From the NCBI GenBank assembly GCA_026874595.1, contig CM049317.1, forward strand, positions 60,298,618-60,362,617: a DNA stretch of 64,000 bases, given 5' to 3'. Made by a program: the position numbers and the translations under genes. The notes beneath the pieces were generated by a model, which did not search any database, was not told the DNA's origin, and saw only the letters and a program-made list of their open reading frames with translations. This DNA is from Sipunculus nudus. Lineage: Eukaryota; Annelida; Sipuncula; Golfingiida; Sipunculidae. Shown in pieces: positions 1 to 13,018 of this stretch. Every line of letters begins with the position of its first letter. The first letter of the stretch is position 1.

Positions 1-564
1 CCAAATAACACCATGCAGTCACCTATGGTATTTTTCAGTTCAATTTTAATGATAAAAAAATAAATTATATTATTCATTACTAATCATTAGGGATCTTATG
101 AAGGAAATTAATGATAGACAAAGATGCAGTTGATAATATTAATCTAGATTCCTGCTGTGTCTAGTGTGTACATTGATGTGAAATTAGTCCAAAATGAATA
201 TATTACATTTATTTTTTTTAATATGAATAAAAGCAATAAAACCAGGTACTTATGATCATTATTTAAATGTGTGAATTTTTTATATTCTGGATTCTCAATC
301 CTATATTATATATTCTGCTTATAAGTTATATGGCCAAGTCAAAATCTGTGTGACAGTAGCACTCTATTTGTTAATAAAATAAATAAAATCAGTCCTCTTC
401 CCTGTCTCCAAAGTTACTATCAAAATCATACATAAGCTAAACACCCACAACTCATAATACAGCTTATATTTATTTCCACACAAAACAAGCATGTGCCTCA
501 TTTCTAAATCATATTTTTTATCATATATAACAGCTGAGTGCCGTGACCCCTGGGCCCCTTGTTT
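1..564 (+). mobile_element. Family A element, 3' portion, cut by the window edge
   Basis: Positions 1-564 match 8191-9087 almost base for base, except that the second copy holds about 330 extra bases. The segment ends in the family tail CAGCTGAGTGCCGTGACCCC followed by TGGGCCCCTTGTTT. It lies in an intron of the GH65-like gene. No protein-coding capacity is seen. Confidence 0.75.
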
Positions 565-582
565 GTCAGCTGACATATTACA

Positions 583-775
583 GTAAACCCTCACCTAAAA
601 AACCACCTTGGTAAAGTGACCACCTCAAAATAACAACCACTTTTTCATGGTCCAGTTATTTTTTTGCTCTTTATATGATATCACATTTCCACATCCACCT
701 TGAAATGTGACCACTTTATCTAAATCCCGTTGGTGGTCGGGGTTGGTGGTCTTAATTTAGAGGTTAGACAGTAAA
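583..775. mobile_element. Possible small MITE with ACAGTAAA..CTC ends
   Basis: The left edge (ACAGTAAACCCTCACC, then AACCACC) and the right edge in reverse complement (ACTGTCTAACCTCTAAA, then GACCACC) resemble each other, giving imperfect inverted ends around about 190 bp. A related fragment with AAGACCACC motifs lies at 20647-20783. The class is not determined. Confidence 0.4.
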
Positions 776-933
776 TTAATTATTCAGCCTACCAGCAGGC
801 AGTTAATTTGCACAATTTTGAGAAAGAAAGAGAACACACCAGGTAGAAGAGGTAAAATATGTTTTCATATTATAAAGATAATATATTTTGTTGATACATA
901 AATATTTCATTTGCATTCATTGTTTCTTGCCAG

Positions 934-1543
934 GGTCACTATCAGTTACTACGGGAGCACATGGATGCATGGAAGAAGACATGGGATGAAGGGAGAGTGG
1001 AAATTGAAGGAGACATCTATCTTAACAGGATCATCAGGTCAGTTAAAAAATTTACACAGAGAAAACCATTGCATCCAGTGTTTGACTTAAATACTTCCCT
1101 AGTTGCCTCTGGCTACCAGGGTTGGGCCAGGTTCAAGAGGGCAGTACCTAGCTTTAGGTTCAGGGACAGGGACTTGTGAGATGGTCAGGTAGTGGTCCAT
1201 GTACAGGTACAAGACTTTCATAGAGTACCTAGTTAAAGTCCAGGTACTTTCAAACAGGTACATATAACTTCAAATTCAGAACAAAGACATTTTATTAAAT
1301 ACAAGTTGCCTACAATTCATGTGTATCCAAGTCAACACATCCAATATATTTTAAAAATAATAAACCCACACTTCTGGATTTATTTTCCACATGTTACTTT
1401 GAGCAATTGAATTCAACAAATTACTAATTTGACATTGAGCAGTCTTTTAATTGGGGTTCAGCAGAAGTGCCCTTTTTATGTATTAATTGCAGTACTTGAA
1501 AACTAACATTATATTAATGAATCAATATTTAAACACATTATAT

Positions 1544-1610
<67 letters not shown>

Positions 1611-4600
1611 TTAGGATTAAATATTTTTTCTTTAATGAACAGTAATATTCCAACTTTACTTCCACCAATGGGCAAGTGATGCATTTTGTCAGTAAAATGT
1701 ATAACTATACAAACTAGTATGTTATATCTTGTAACTGGAGATTCTGTAACATTAGTAAAATCCTTAATCAGGGATTTAAATCATTAGCAGCTATAGCTTT
1801 CAGCCACATCAGATTACTGTTGATGATGTTGTGATATGGTTGAAAGCTGCAGCTACAAACAGTCCCTAAGCTGAATTTTACTGATGTTATACAACTATAC
1901 CTGTCTTTTAAATAGTGTTCTAACATTATAAAACTATACTTTTCTTTATTATTGTATTCTAATTTCAGGTTTTCCCAGTTCTATCTGCTTTCATCACTAC
2001 CTGCAAAAGATCCAAACTCTCCTCCACAAACAAGCCAAGTTTTCACTGGTGTCAGTCGATCGAGTTTGTCAAAGGGTGGTGGGGTGAACCAAAACAACAT
2101 GGGCCACGTCATGTGGGACAGCGAAATGTACATCCTTCCAGCAGTGCTTCTCTTTCATCCTTTTTTAGCGAAGGAAATGCTACGCTATCGGACGTACCAC
2201 CAACAAAGAGCAAAAGAGTATGCATCAAGTCTGGGATTGGAGGGATGGAGGTTTCCATGGCGAGGAGCAACGATTGGCAGTGAAGTGGTAACCGATGGTT
2301 GCCCGGAATGCAGTGTAAGACAACACCATGTCAACGGAGCTGTAGGTTTCGGGGTCCGGCTGTACTACTCTGCCACCAGGGACCGGGATTTCTTGACCAA
2401 TCCAGAGTACAATGGCTGTGACCTGTCCCGTGAAATTGCTCACTATTTCTTCAGTCTTGCAAAATACAACACAAGTAAAGGTCGTTATGATATTGCAAGT
2501 GAGTATTACATGAATGACTGATTATATATTTGTTTTACCAGCCATACATATGAAAAGTTATTTCCCCAACTTAAGTTTTTAATTTATCAGTGCCTATGAT
2601 ATACACAAAGTTCTCTCCTTGTTTAACCAGTGCCATTTCAGTTAGTTCAGTTTTATTTTTTTTTAACTTACTTGCTGCAATCTGTGAGATAATATTAGGA
2701 AAAATTAAACTATGTAAGCCCGTGTCCCTCAGAGGAAAGGATGGATTTGGCATTCCCACAAACAGTTCCCAAGACTTAAACAAACGAGTGTCAGCATGCA
2801 AGTTCACTAAGAAAGCATTATAGAAAATGGAATTCTAGGCATCTAAACCAATAAAAATTCTAATAATTTTAACAAATTTTTGTTTTCCAGATGTTACCGG
2901 ACCAGACCAGTCCCACCCTAATGTATGGAACAATGCCTACACCAATGTGCTGGCCAGCTTGGCCATACACTGGGCCCGCTATCAGACATGTGTCTGTGGC
3001 CGAGACTCCCGGACAGAGATCCCAGATGAGATGATCCAGGCGGCCATGTACCTTCACGTACCGTATGATTCCATCAAACGACTCCACTACCAACATGAAG
3101 GGTACGGACAACTGTCAGGTGAGAACAAGGATTAGAGTTGGTGTTGCTATTTTTAGCTCATCCTAGAATAGGCCCCATGAGCTCATGCCACGGTGATGCA
3201 GGGTCCGTCCAATATCCATCCACAAAAAATGCTTCTTCTTTATTTCTAGACCAGTTTTGAATTGTTTGTTTTATCTGATTGGATAAGGTGTAGAGTTTTA
3301 AACTTCTATACAGAAATGGAAACTCTTTAAATATGTAAATTTATGCAAATTTGTCAAAATAATAACAGAATGCTTCCCCTCCTGTATTTCTTGACTGATT
3401 TGTACCTTGATTTTATTATCTGATTCTGCTTGGAGCTGCCTTATAAACTTTTAAACAGAATTTTTTAACCTACAGGTGGGGTCTCCTGAGATGACAAATT
3501 TCTTAGATGAAAAATTTCATTCCATTGGCCTGATGAAAGCTGCATGCATAATATTTTGCCCAGGATGCTGGATCAACACTACATCATTAATGTTCTGGTT
3601 TTTTACATGCTCGTCATATGATGGGAGTATTATAGTATACCCACCATTAAATTTTAGTGTCGCCGCAATAACTCAGTTGCCAGGGTATTGATGGTTTCTC
3701 ACAAAACTCACAATAACTACTTACCAACAGATTATCTCCACCTGAGTTGGATTATGGGTAACATCCATGCATATTAAATAAGGTCATGGGTCACTGGGCA
3801 ACTTTGTGATATGTTGCTGTGATAAAACATCTCACCTAAGTTAGATTTCCAGCAAAATTCATACATATTTAATAAGGTCAGAGGTCACCACATTTGGAGG
3901 CACCTTGGATTTTCATGAATTTCATTATACATATTTACCAAATAAAGTTTCTCACCTGAATTACCTTCATATAAAAATTCACACATATTTAATAAGGTCA
4001 GAGGTCACCAGATAAACAAGGGGTGTATTATGCACCTTTGCAGTGCTCTTGTTATAATTTATAAAAGGAACCAGCTTCATGGAAACCTCTCCATAAGAGA
4101 CACCCACCTGTTAGGGACACTTACTGATACGCTAAATGAGGCAATTATTTCATTTAAGTGGAAAACTAGATGTGTCATGGACATAATGTATTATCATGTA
4201 CTTTGGGCAGATCAGTCATTTATGATGGATATGTCTGCATTAAAGAATAAGTTATCATCATTATTATTGTATCCACCAAAACAGAGTTTTATGGATACTA
4301 TGTTTTCAGTTGGAGGCCACCGCTGCCGCCGTTAAGGTTCCCAGAGAACTCCTCCGTAACCACATGGCAGAATTTTTTAAAATTTGGAATATGATCGAAT
4401 ATGTGAACTGCTGTGCCCTCATTTTTGGTTGACCTCTGACCTTTCCTCTCTGCCCAGCGTCCATCTGTGCGTCTGTTTTGACACATTAACCTACATATCT
4501 TTAGACTCATTTGGTCAATCAGGAAAAAACATTTTGCGCAAATGTAGTCCTTGGATAGCTTTATAACATACACAAAAATGGTGGCGCCACCTGCAACCAT

Positions 4601-7600
4601 TTTTGCTCAGTGTCCATCTGTTTGTCTGCCTTGGGTTAAAATCACTCATATCTCTGCAGTGGTTTGACTAATTCACCTAAAATTAGGCTTGCGTATACAT
4701 CCTGGATAGCTTTAATTTCTTGCTTTTATGACAGGTGGTGTCACTTACTTTCACATTCACACTGCAGATATCCATGCTAATATCTCCAGACTGGTTTGAT
4801 GTATCTTCCTGAAAATTTGCATGTGGCTAGATCACACATAGCTCTTTACCATACAAGAAACTGGTGGTGCCACCTGCAACCATTTTTTAACAGCGTCCAT
4901 CTGTGTGTTTGATTTGTTTAAATTACTCATATCTTAGCAGTTGTTTTACTTTTCCACCTGAAATTTTGCATGTGTGTACATCCTGGATATTATCTTGTTC
5001 AAATAACAGGTGGCGCCACCTACAATCATGTTAACGTGGCAGACATCCATGCTAATATGTAACACATCTAACTCTATTTCGATCCCCTTGCCACTCGATC
5101 CATTGCTCGCTTCACCCGTCCCACATGTATTTGATGGATATACGTAGTCGCTTGTCGACTACCTCTATTCCAGTTGTAACATATATATGTTATACACATC
5201 TGGGGCATGTTTGATAACTTAATTGCTGAACATTGTTACCATGGTTACAGCGGCACAGAAGAGGATAAAGCAGGCAGATGCAGTCATGATGGGATTCCCA
5301 CTTAATTGGAACATGAGTTATGATATTTGGCGGAATGACCTCGAGTTCTACGAGCCCCTGACAGACCCTGACACACCAGCAATGACCCACAGTTTCCACA
5401 CCGTTGGCTGGAAATGGGTCCAGGACTACACAAGAGCACAGGCATCCTTTCTGAAGAGTTACCAACAGTACCTCTCAAACCCATTCATGGTCAGAATTCA
5501 TTTCTTCAGTAGTAGCTATCATGTAATTAGTCCCTGTATGTGTCTGTTGTAGCAATTAAGCATTATTTTACACCAGTTACAGTGCCCTCTCCTGGTCTGC
5601 AATCATTTTCAAGGTAGCAGCTGTTGTGTATTTATATAATAATTTAATATTGTATTAGTATGATATGATCTGTTATTGCATGATATTATGTGATATTTAT
5701 ATAATGTAATGTAATATTATATTATATAGCATTATATAGCATTATATTATTATAATATCTTGGAAATACTATAGTAGTACAAAAGCAGTACTATAGTACT
5801 CCTGTAGTATAATATAGGAAGAGTACTATCTGATCTGCTGTAATACTAAAGGTGTGTAAATTTCTTAAGATCTTATATAAGCAAAGTAACAGTTTTACCT
5901 GAGCAGTCTTGATAATGTGTTATCGAATCTTATCTTATACTTCAGGTGTGGACTGAGTACTCTGAAGGATCAGGCTCAGGTCAAGACCCATCCCGAGATG
6001 CGGTCAACTTTCTCCCAGGAGCTGGAGGCTTAATGCAGTCCATCATTTATGGTTACGCCGGTGTGAGAATACGTCCAGAGATGCTGGAGTTCCATAACCC
6101 AATTCCGCCACCGGGTGCAGAGGTGCTGCGATTGGTTGGCTTCAAATACCTGGGTGCTAACATGACCATTGAAATCTTCACTAGTGAAACTCATATTGTG
6201 GTTCATAGTCTGAACGAGCATCAGCTGGTACTGAGGAAGAATAACTCCATGACAGGGAATAATGAACTTATCCCCCTGTCACCAGGTAGGTTACCTATGT
6301 GAAAATGTAGGTATATTTAAATACAGTGAAGCCCCAAAATTTCACTAAATATGAGACTGTCATGAGATGGTTGCATTTTTTAGGAGATTGTCTTAGCAAG
6401 CTCTAATATTAAGAGCAAAAAATAATTGGGATTGTAAAAAAGGTGGTTGTTATTTTTTAGGGTTTTTAGCTCAGCTGACTATAAGTCATCTGAGCTATAG
6501 TCGTGGTCCATTGACCGTCGTCCGTCCGTCTGTCCGTCTGTTCGTCCGTCCGTAGATGTGGCACGTTTTGAAACCGTAAGACCTAGGAATCCAAAATTCA
6601 GCATAATGTTAGATGTCCCCAAGATCTCCTACCAAGCCGAAAACTGGGTCTTTGCGACTTCATTCCTTTGAGAAATTAAGGAAAAACCTCAAATTTTTAT
6701 TAAAAACCTATTTTCACACTTCAGGACTGCCTAATATCAAAACCACTCATCTGTTTTTCCTCATATTTCCTATAAATAATCCTCTATATAATTCCTATGT
6801 ACATGCCAGAAATTAGGTCTGTATTATATAATTTAAAAAAGTTATGGGCCCAAACATAATGCATTTTGTAAATAATCAGGAAAGAAATTTTATCACTTAA
6901 CACAAAACTTGTTAAAGCTAAGCACTTTTTTTCCAGTAATATTACTTTTATTAATCAAAATAAATTGTATACCCAAAATTAGATCAAAATCTTTTAAATT
7001 TTTTAAAATATTAGCAAAAATAAAAAATTGGTACCTTAAATTTTGCCCAAATTTGACCATGGAACATTTTTTTGCTGTAACTGCTGTGGATTTAATTTTC
7101 ACAGCATGTTTTTGTTAGCATTTCAACTGTTATCACCAAAAATTTGAAACCAGTTGATCAAAAACTGTAGATTTTATTCAAGTTTTCAAGCACCATGTCA
7201 CATATTGCTAGTGTTATGCAGTTTGCTAGAGCCCAGCTCCCGAGCTTCAGCTCTAAGTTCCTTAAATTTGGCATACAGTTAGATTTATCCAAAATCCCCT
7301 ACCATGCCAAGAATTTGGTCACTAGGACTTAATTCCTTCGAGATATCAATGAAAAACTTCATTTTTCCATTAAAAACCCATTGTTACACTTTAAGACTGC
7401 CTAATATCAAAACCACTGATCTGACTTTGATCATATATAATATACATATTTTTCTATACATTCGCTATGCACATGCCAGAAATGATGTCAGTATTGTGTA
7501 TTTTTTTTTAAGTTATGGGCCCAAACATAATGCACTTTGTAAAAAATCAAGAAATATATTTACTCCCTTAACAAGGGCATTGCTAAAGCTAAAGATTTTA

Positions 7601-9617
7601 TTGTCAGGGATGTAACATTATTTAATCAAGATTCAATTGAATACCCAAAATTAGTTCTGAATTTTTCAAATTTTATAAGTTATTAGTATAAATATAAAAT
7701 TAGTACCTTAAATTTTGCCCAACTGTGACCATGGCACGTTTGTTTCCTGAGAGCACTGTTGATATAATTTTCATATCATGCACACATAAGGATTTCAGCT
7801 TTTTAGTTTAGAACGCTGAAAGAAATTGGCCAAATATTGTAGCATTTATTAATGTTTTAATGAGACCCTGTCAGACTTTGGCTCTCTCCAGCCCCTCTTG
7901 AGTCACCTGTATGTTGACCTTGTTGACCTTTCATCAAATTATGCACGCATGAGGCGAGAATCCAGGCAGCTTATGGCCAGCCACAGTTGATCCAGGTGTC
8001 CAACCCAACTGATCTAGTAGTTTTAACCAACAACATTACAATAAACAATAAATTAATAAATTTTTCTTGGTTTTTAATAACAAATTAAAGAAAAATAGAA
8101 AAGGAATTTGTTAGTTTATAATAACAGGAAATTAACTTGCAGTTACTGATGATATAAGAATCTTGTATCGATGGGTAGAATGTCACATATTCCAAATAAC
8201 ACCATGCAGTCACCTATGGCATTTTTCAGTTCATTTTTAATGATAAAGAAGTAAATCATATTATTCATTACTAATCATTAGGGATTATATGAAGGAAATT
8301 AATGATAGACAAAGATGCAGTTGATAATATTAATCTCGATTCCTACTGTGTCTAGTTTGTACATTGATGTGAAATTAGTCCAAAATGAATTTTTTACAGT
8401 TATTTTTTAATATAAATAAAAGCCATAAAACCAGGTACTTGTGATCATTATTTAAATGTGTGAATTTTGTATATTCTGGATTCTCAAAATCATTGTTTGG
8501 TGAAAACTGAATAAATACCAGACATGGTGCAAATACTTTGTAATTGTATTTAAATACAAATATGATTATGTACTCCATTATAAAATTTCTTGCATAAAGA
8601 ATGGGAATTCAGGTAAAAATGAAAGTATATGAATACTCGTGCAAATACTTTCAAAATGTATTCATGAATGCATTCATGAATATATTCTTTAATATTATTT
8701 TAATAATCATTTCAGTTATATTTCATTTTAAAAAATCATATGATTCTCTTATTATTTTTAATAAAAATTATATTTGGGACAATTTTGTAATTTTTTTAAT
8801 AAATAGTTAAACTCTTATATTATATATTCTGCTTATAAGTTATATGGCCAAGTCAAAATCTGTGTGACAATAGCACTTCATTTGTTAATAAAATAAATGA
8901 AATCAATCCTCTTCCCTGTCTCCAAAGATACTATCAAAATCATACATAAGCTAAACACCCACAACTCATAATACAGCTTATATTTATTACCACACAAAAC
9001 CAGCATGTGCCTCATTTCTAAAAAATATTTTTTTATTTTTTTATCATATATAACAGCTGAGCGTCGTGACCCATAGGTCCCTTGTTTTAAAACAAGGTGG
9101 TCATTAGTCAAGGTTTTATTGTATATATATTTATATATGTATATAGGGCTTTATTTTCCATCACTCTGCCCACTCTAGGACTAATAATTTTTATCAGGAG
9201 AAATGCTTAAATATATTAGAGTCACTGCTTGTGCAGAGGAAAATGTCCTTCTGAAAGTGCCGTATTGGCAACTGACTTCCTCCCTAGCCCCCCCCCCCCC
9301 CAAAACAGGATGGGGTTTGGAATAATTCAAAAGTCAAAACTTGTAATTAAGTTCTGTTTATTAATATTCACTGGTTTTTCCTATAAATTTTTCCATTTAT
9401 GTTTTTGTTTCCAGGCAACAGAACATTGATTCAGGATCCTCAGCATGGTTTCTACATGTACTCGACAACAGGGACATCTTGTGAGCATCCCCAGGACTAC
9501 ATCTACATGCCATGGGGTTACAGCCCATGGGTTAATAGGTCACCCAGCATATCTATCAACATCATCCCCATGGTAACAGTGTGCCTATTGGCTGTCTTGT
9601 CTAATTTGCATAGGTGA
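934..9617 (+). CDS. GH65 glucosidase-like protein (PGGHG/ATHL1 type), 3' part, six exons
   Basis: Exons 934-1037, 1969-2498, 2891-3118, 5251-5489, 5946-6285 and 9415-9617 join in frame through GT-AG introns. They give 547 residues and a stop; roughly 190-200 N-terminal residues are left of the window if length matches the human enzyme (about 737). The family removes glucose from glucosyl-galactosyl-hydroxylysine of collagen-like proteins. Family signatures are the MWDSEM segment at 2111-2128 (the Asp is a known essential acid in human ATHL1), HVNGAV near 2327-2344, VWTE at 5946 and AVNFLPGAGG from 5999. Two conserved Glu are Gln: codons 2321-2323 (RQHHVNG, where GH65 has E-x-H-x-N-G) and 2908-2910 (GPDQ for GPDE/GPNE). 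The last exon ends in a hydrophobic stretch (IIPMVTVCLLAVL), unlike the cytosolic human protein as I recall it. Family assignment is firm; activity is uncertain. The 3.1-kb last intron is filled by a repeat element. Confidence 0.93.
1547..1604. repeat. (AT)n microsatellite
   Basis: An uninterrupted run of about 29 AT dinucleotides in the first visible intron of the GH65-like gene. Confidence 0.95.
3600..4035 (+). repeat. Family F dispersed repeat
   Basis: Starts near a CATATGATGGGAGTATTATA motif and shares several blocks with 30950-31200: GAGTATTAT..GTATACC, a GTCGCCG/GTCACCG..ATAACT block, and AATAAGGTCA..GGTCAC. The block ACATATTTAATAAGGTCAGA recurs at about 3863 and 3985, so there are internal tandem units. 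Intronic, with no coding content seen. Confidence 0.6.
4298..5175 (+). mobile_element. Family D element with GGTGGCGCCACC palindromes
   Basis: Contains exact palindromes GGTGGCGCCACC at 4580-4591 and 5009-5020, repeated phrases such as CAGCGTCCATCTGTGCGT and CTCATATCT, and a tail with CCCTTGCCACTCGATCCATT and GTAGTCGCTTGTCGAC. The same tail appears inverted at 22399-22495, where another copy begins. It fills most of the intron before exon 5251-5489. Outer limits are approximate. Confidence 0.65.
6468..9087 (+). mobile_element. Family A element, near full length, two internal tandem units
   Basis: Opens with a hairpin at 6468-6496 (AGCTCAGCTGACT / AGTCATCTGAGCT arms), then GTCCGTCCGTCTGTCC. 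Two internal units of about 670 bp follow, starting near 6590 and 7255 (both with GACTGCCTAATATCAAAACC). The tail at 8191-9087 is shared with 1-564 and ends CAGCTGAGCGTCGTGACCC. The first bases of the element and the tail are complementary (GCTCAGCTG / CAGCTGAGC). It occupies most of the last intron of the GH65-like gene. Confidence 0.75.
8488..8815. mobile_element. Extra 330-bp block inside a family A tail
   Basis: Relative to the copy at the left window edge, about 330 AT-rich bases separate GGATTCTCAA from TATTATATATTCTGC. It may be an insertion here or a deletion in the other copy. I could not find a clear target duplication. Confidence 0.5.
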
Positions 9618-9673
9618 CATGTTAATTTGGGTCAGTATGTTTGTTACAGTTTTTGGTTATTAAATGAAAAAAA

Positions 9674-9687
9674 AATAAATAAATAAA
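9674..9687 (+). promoter_or_regulatory. Candidate poly(A) signals of the GH65 gene
   Basis: Three overlapping AATAAA hexamers lie 57-70 bases after the stop codon of the GH65-like gene, the expected place for mRNA 3' end formation. The site is A-rich, so it could be chance. Confidence 0.5.
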
Positions 9688-10493
9688 AGGTCAAACCTTA
9701 ATAAAGCAAATGCATCTTTATAAAGATAGTTTTAAATAAATGAGATATGTAAAAACTTGTAGGCATACTTGTCTTCTTTTAACACACCATTTTTTTCAAA
9801 TATTATTATTTATTGAATATACTGTAAAAATGAAACTGTATGAAGATTTCATTTCTACAATCCAGACACATCATACTTTTAAAATATATGTATATTTTAC
9901 AATTGTTGGTATGTATGCATGACTTTGATGAGAAAAAAAAAACACCATGTCTTCCACAATTGCTATTTCATTTAATATGTCATTAACTTGTAAAATACTA
10001 CATTTGCTGGCACATGAACATATTTACTTTCAAAAAGTAATGTTAATGGTTGACACCTTTTTTACATATTTACTTACGCTGTGTGTAAAAGATATCATTT
10101 AATCAACAGGGTAGTAATTTTTTTTTTTTATGAGTTAAGGCGCAGGCTTGATTCTAACACCAATTTCATTATCTGTGTCATGGACTCCTTATATTATGAG
10201 GTGCATTGTTCTATTATTATTGACTTAAATGATCATATATTAGTGTATGATCAAGTTGTTAAGAAATATGAAATAATCCTGTTATATGACTTAACAAGAG
10301 TTTAGCCATTGCACAAGTGAATTGGTATATAGGTGCCCTTGTGGCAACACATATCAGGGATTAGGGTGTTACATAATTGCACTCTTGTTTAATAATATCC
10401 AGAATATATATATATACAGTGTGTATAGCCATGGATCATAGGTGGATTATTTTATATCCAGAATGTATCACCTCATATTGAGAGAGTATATAT

Positions 10494-10496
<3 letters not shown>

Positions 10497-10558
<62 letters not shown>
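10497..10558. repeat. (AT)n microsatellite
   Basis: About 30 AT dinucleotides in intergenic DNA. Confidence 0.95.
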
Positions 10559-10560
<2 letters not shown>

Positions 10561-12863
10561 GTTTTTACTTATCAATATCTGTATTAGTTTACTTACCATG
10601 ACTTCACATGGACTTTATCACTTGATAAGAAAGTCTGTTAACATGGAGTGTAACATCACAAATACTGCATTTATTTCATTTGTTTATCATTGTAATACAG
10701 TGGCCTGGTTATTAAGGGTTTAATGGGAGGGACACAGCAAGATCAAAGTTTGCTGTATAATATGCTTTATTACTGACATGTATTGTACATATATCAGTAA
10801 ATGTTGGGGTGCTGCATATTGATGAAATTTGTCTACGGCCCCAACTACAGGGAGGGGGAAAGGGTTCATGATTCAATAGTATTTTTCCAAATATGCTGAC
10901 AAAATGTTCCTTTTTATATACAACAGTTTACAAGGTCACCCCAGTTAAGCATACTGTAATTATTGTGTGTGCTTTAATATTCTGCACAGCATGCCATACC
11001 ATCTGAAATACTGCATGATGAAAATGAGGTAAATATGATTCAGATGAGAATGAATGAGATATTCTTTTTCAATATTGATGGATAATATAAACTAGCTTCT
11101 GCCTTTTTTGAGACAGTATGGGTTAACATACAGATCACATAAGCTCACTGGTTTGCTAAAAAGTCTGATACTATATATAATGTCAGTCAGTTGCCTTTGG
11201 CTTTTGACTCTATATACATGGACAAAAAATAAGAGATGTCAATTTGGATAGTGTATAAATGACCATCACGTAAAATGTATGGTATGAAATTTTCTTAGAA
11301 GACCTATTTGTTCACATAACATTATAATAAGCTGAGTATTTAGTATAATCACACATTTATCTGAAGACTGTTTCAGCTTTGTTGTTCATTAAGAATACCT
11401 TGTATTGTAAATTGTTAGTATGTATTGGAAAATATCTCACATGGTGAATGAACTGTTTACTATGCATACCACCTACATATAAGCCTGCTCAACAAAACTG
11501 TACTGTTTTCTACTAGCTTGATACTAAGCTATACTTGCATGTTGGTTTTAATAGGGTAGGGAGCCAGGCTATTTTATAAAAAAAAAATATTTTTATATTA
11601 ACTGTGGTGCTATTAGAAATAGAGCTAAGATCACTTACACTGACCTGCCACTTAAAATGGGAAATAGACCTGTGCAAATGATTGTAATCATGAATATGCA
11701 AATTAGAATGTGCCCTATTTAAAAATCAGTCTCAGTTCACTATTGTAATCAGTGCATTAATGATTGCTAATATCAGTATGGTTAATGAGAATTTTAACAC
11801 CTCAGTAATATTCAGAGTTTGGATATTTGTACAGTTTCACATGCAAAGGCAAATATAAAATTCAGATGTGGAATTGATAAATCTGTAAAATAAGACCTAA
11901 AATTTCACTCTGACAATTGTATAATACAAGGAATCACTGTCATACTAAATTTCATTTCTGCAGCCATACCCACAAAACTTATAACTTTAACTTATATCCT
12001 ACTGCAGCTGTGTGTCAGTGTTTTTGTGTATATATTGCATGTGTATCTTTAACATCCGTTTTTAAAATACCAATGAAAGAGTAGAATAATTCCCTTGTGT
12101 ACAAGCAGAAAATGATCTAGTGGAATAACTCCATTTTGTACAATCACCAATGATCTGGTAGAACCATTTCCTTGTCTACAGTCACCAACTGATAAAAAAC
12201 GCATGTTCAGTAGCTAGGCCTACAGGAAGAATCTTATATATGAAGAAGCATACAGAAGAATAAATAAAGTAGGGACCATTGTTTAATTTGATGCAAAAAC
12301 AACAGCATATTTACATTGTTGTATATCCATGGTATTGATATTTGCAAATATGACAGCTTTTCATATGGAAATTTTTATATTGTAAAATTGTATACATTTG
12401 AATATATTCTGTATATCATAATGGAATGTCACTAGGTGTTTATATTGTGATTATAATGTTAAAGGATTTTTGTTCAGGGTAGCAGTGCTCCTTGAACACC
12501 TAAATTAGCTTCAAAAGCAATAACAATTGAAGTTACGTGCATTTTACACAGAACTGTAATGTATGTAACATTAGTAGCACTTTACATATAATTACCTATA
12601 AAGCAATCTGATTGCTGCTGAGATAGTTTTTAGATAGATCTCCTATTTGCAGCTGTTCAAATGTAACAGCAGTGTTCTCTGATATTAAGATGTTGATAGC
12701 AATCTGAAGAAACAAATATGTTATGTTAAATTTATTGTCGGAGGAAATTTGCCTTCAACTTTTATAAATGTTTGCTTAAATTTATAACGGACCAAACCAA
12801 CAAGGAATAAAGTGTTTAGTGTATAACATTTTAGTTCTGATATATAACATCTTGTATATCATT

Positions 12864-13018
12864 CATTTCATTGGTTCTGTCAAAAAGCAAGCAGTCAATC
12901 AGGAACCTTGAATTAGTTCATTCCTCAATTTTTAATTTCATTGGTTTTGCCTAAATGCAAGCAGCTAATCGGGAACCTTGAATTATAAGCAAATCAGGAA
13001 CCTTGAATTATTCAATTC
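12864..13018. repeat. Imperfect tandem repeat, period about 74 bp
   Basis: The phrase TTTCATTGGTTYTG..AGCAAGCAG..AATC..GGAACCTTGAATTA occurs twice, followed by a third partial copy (AATCAGGAACCTTGAATTA). Confidence 0.65.

Noticed and set aside
2225-2443. Minus-strand frames opposite GH65-like, canopy and SPOP exons
   Set aside because: They are shadows of well-supported exons on the other strand.
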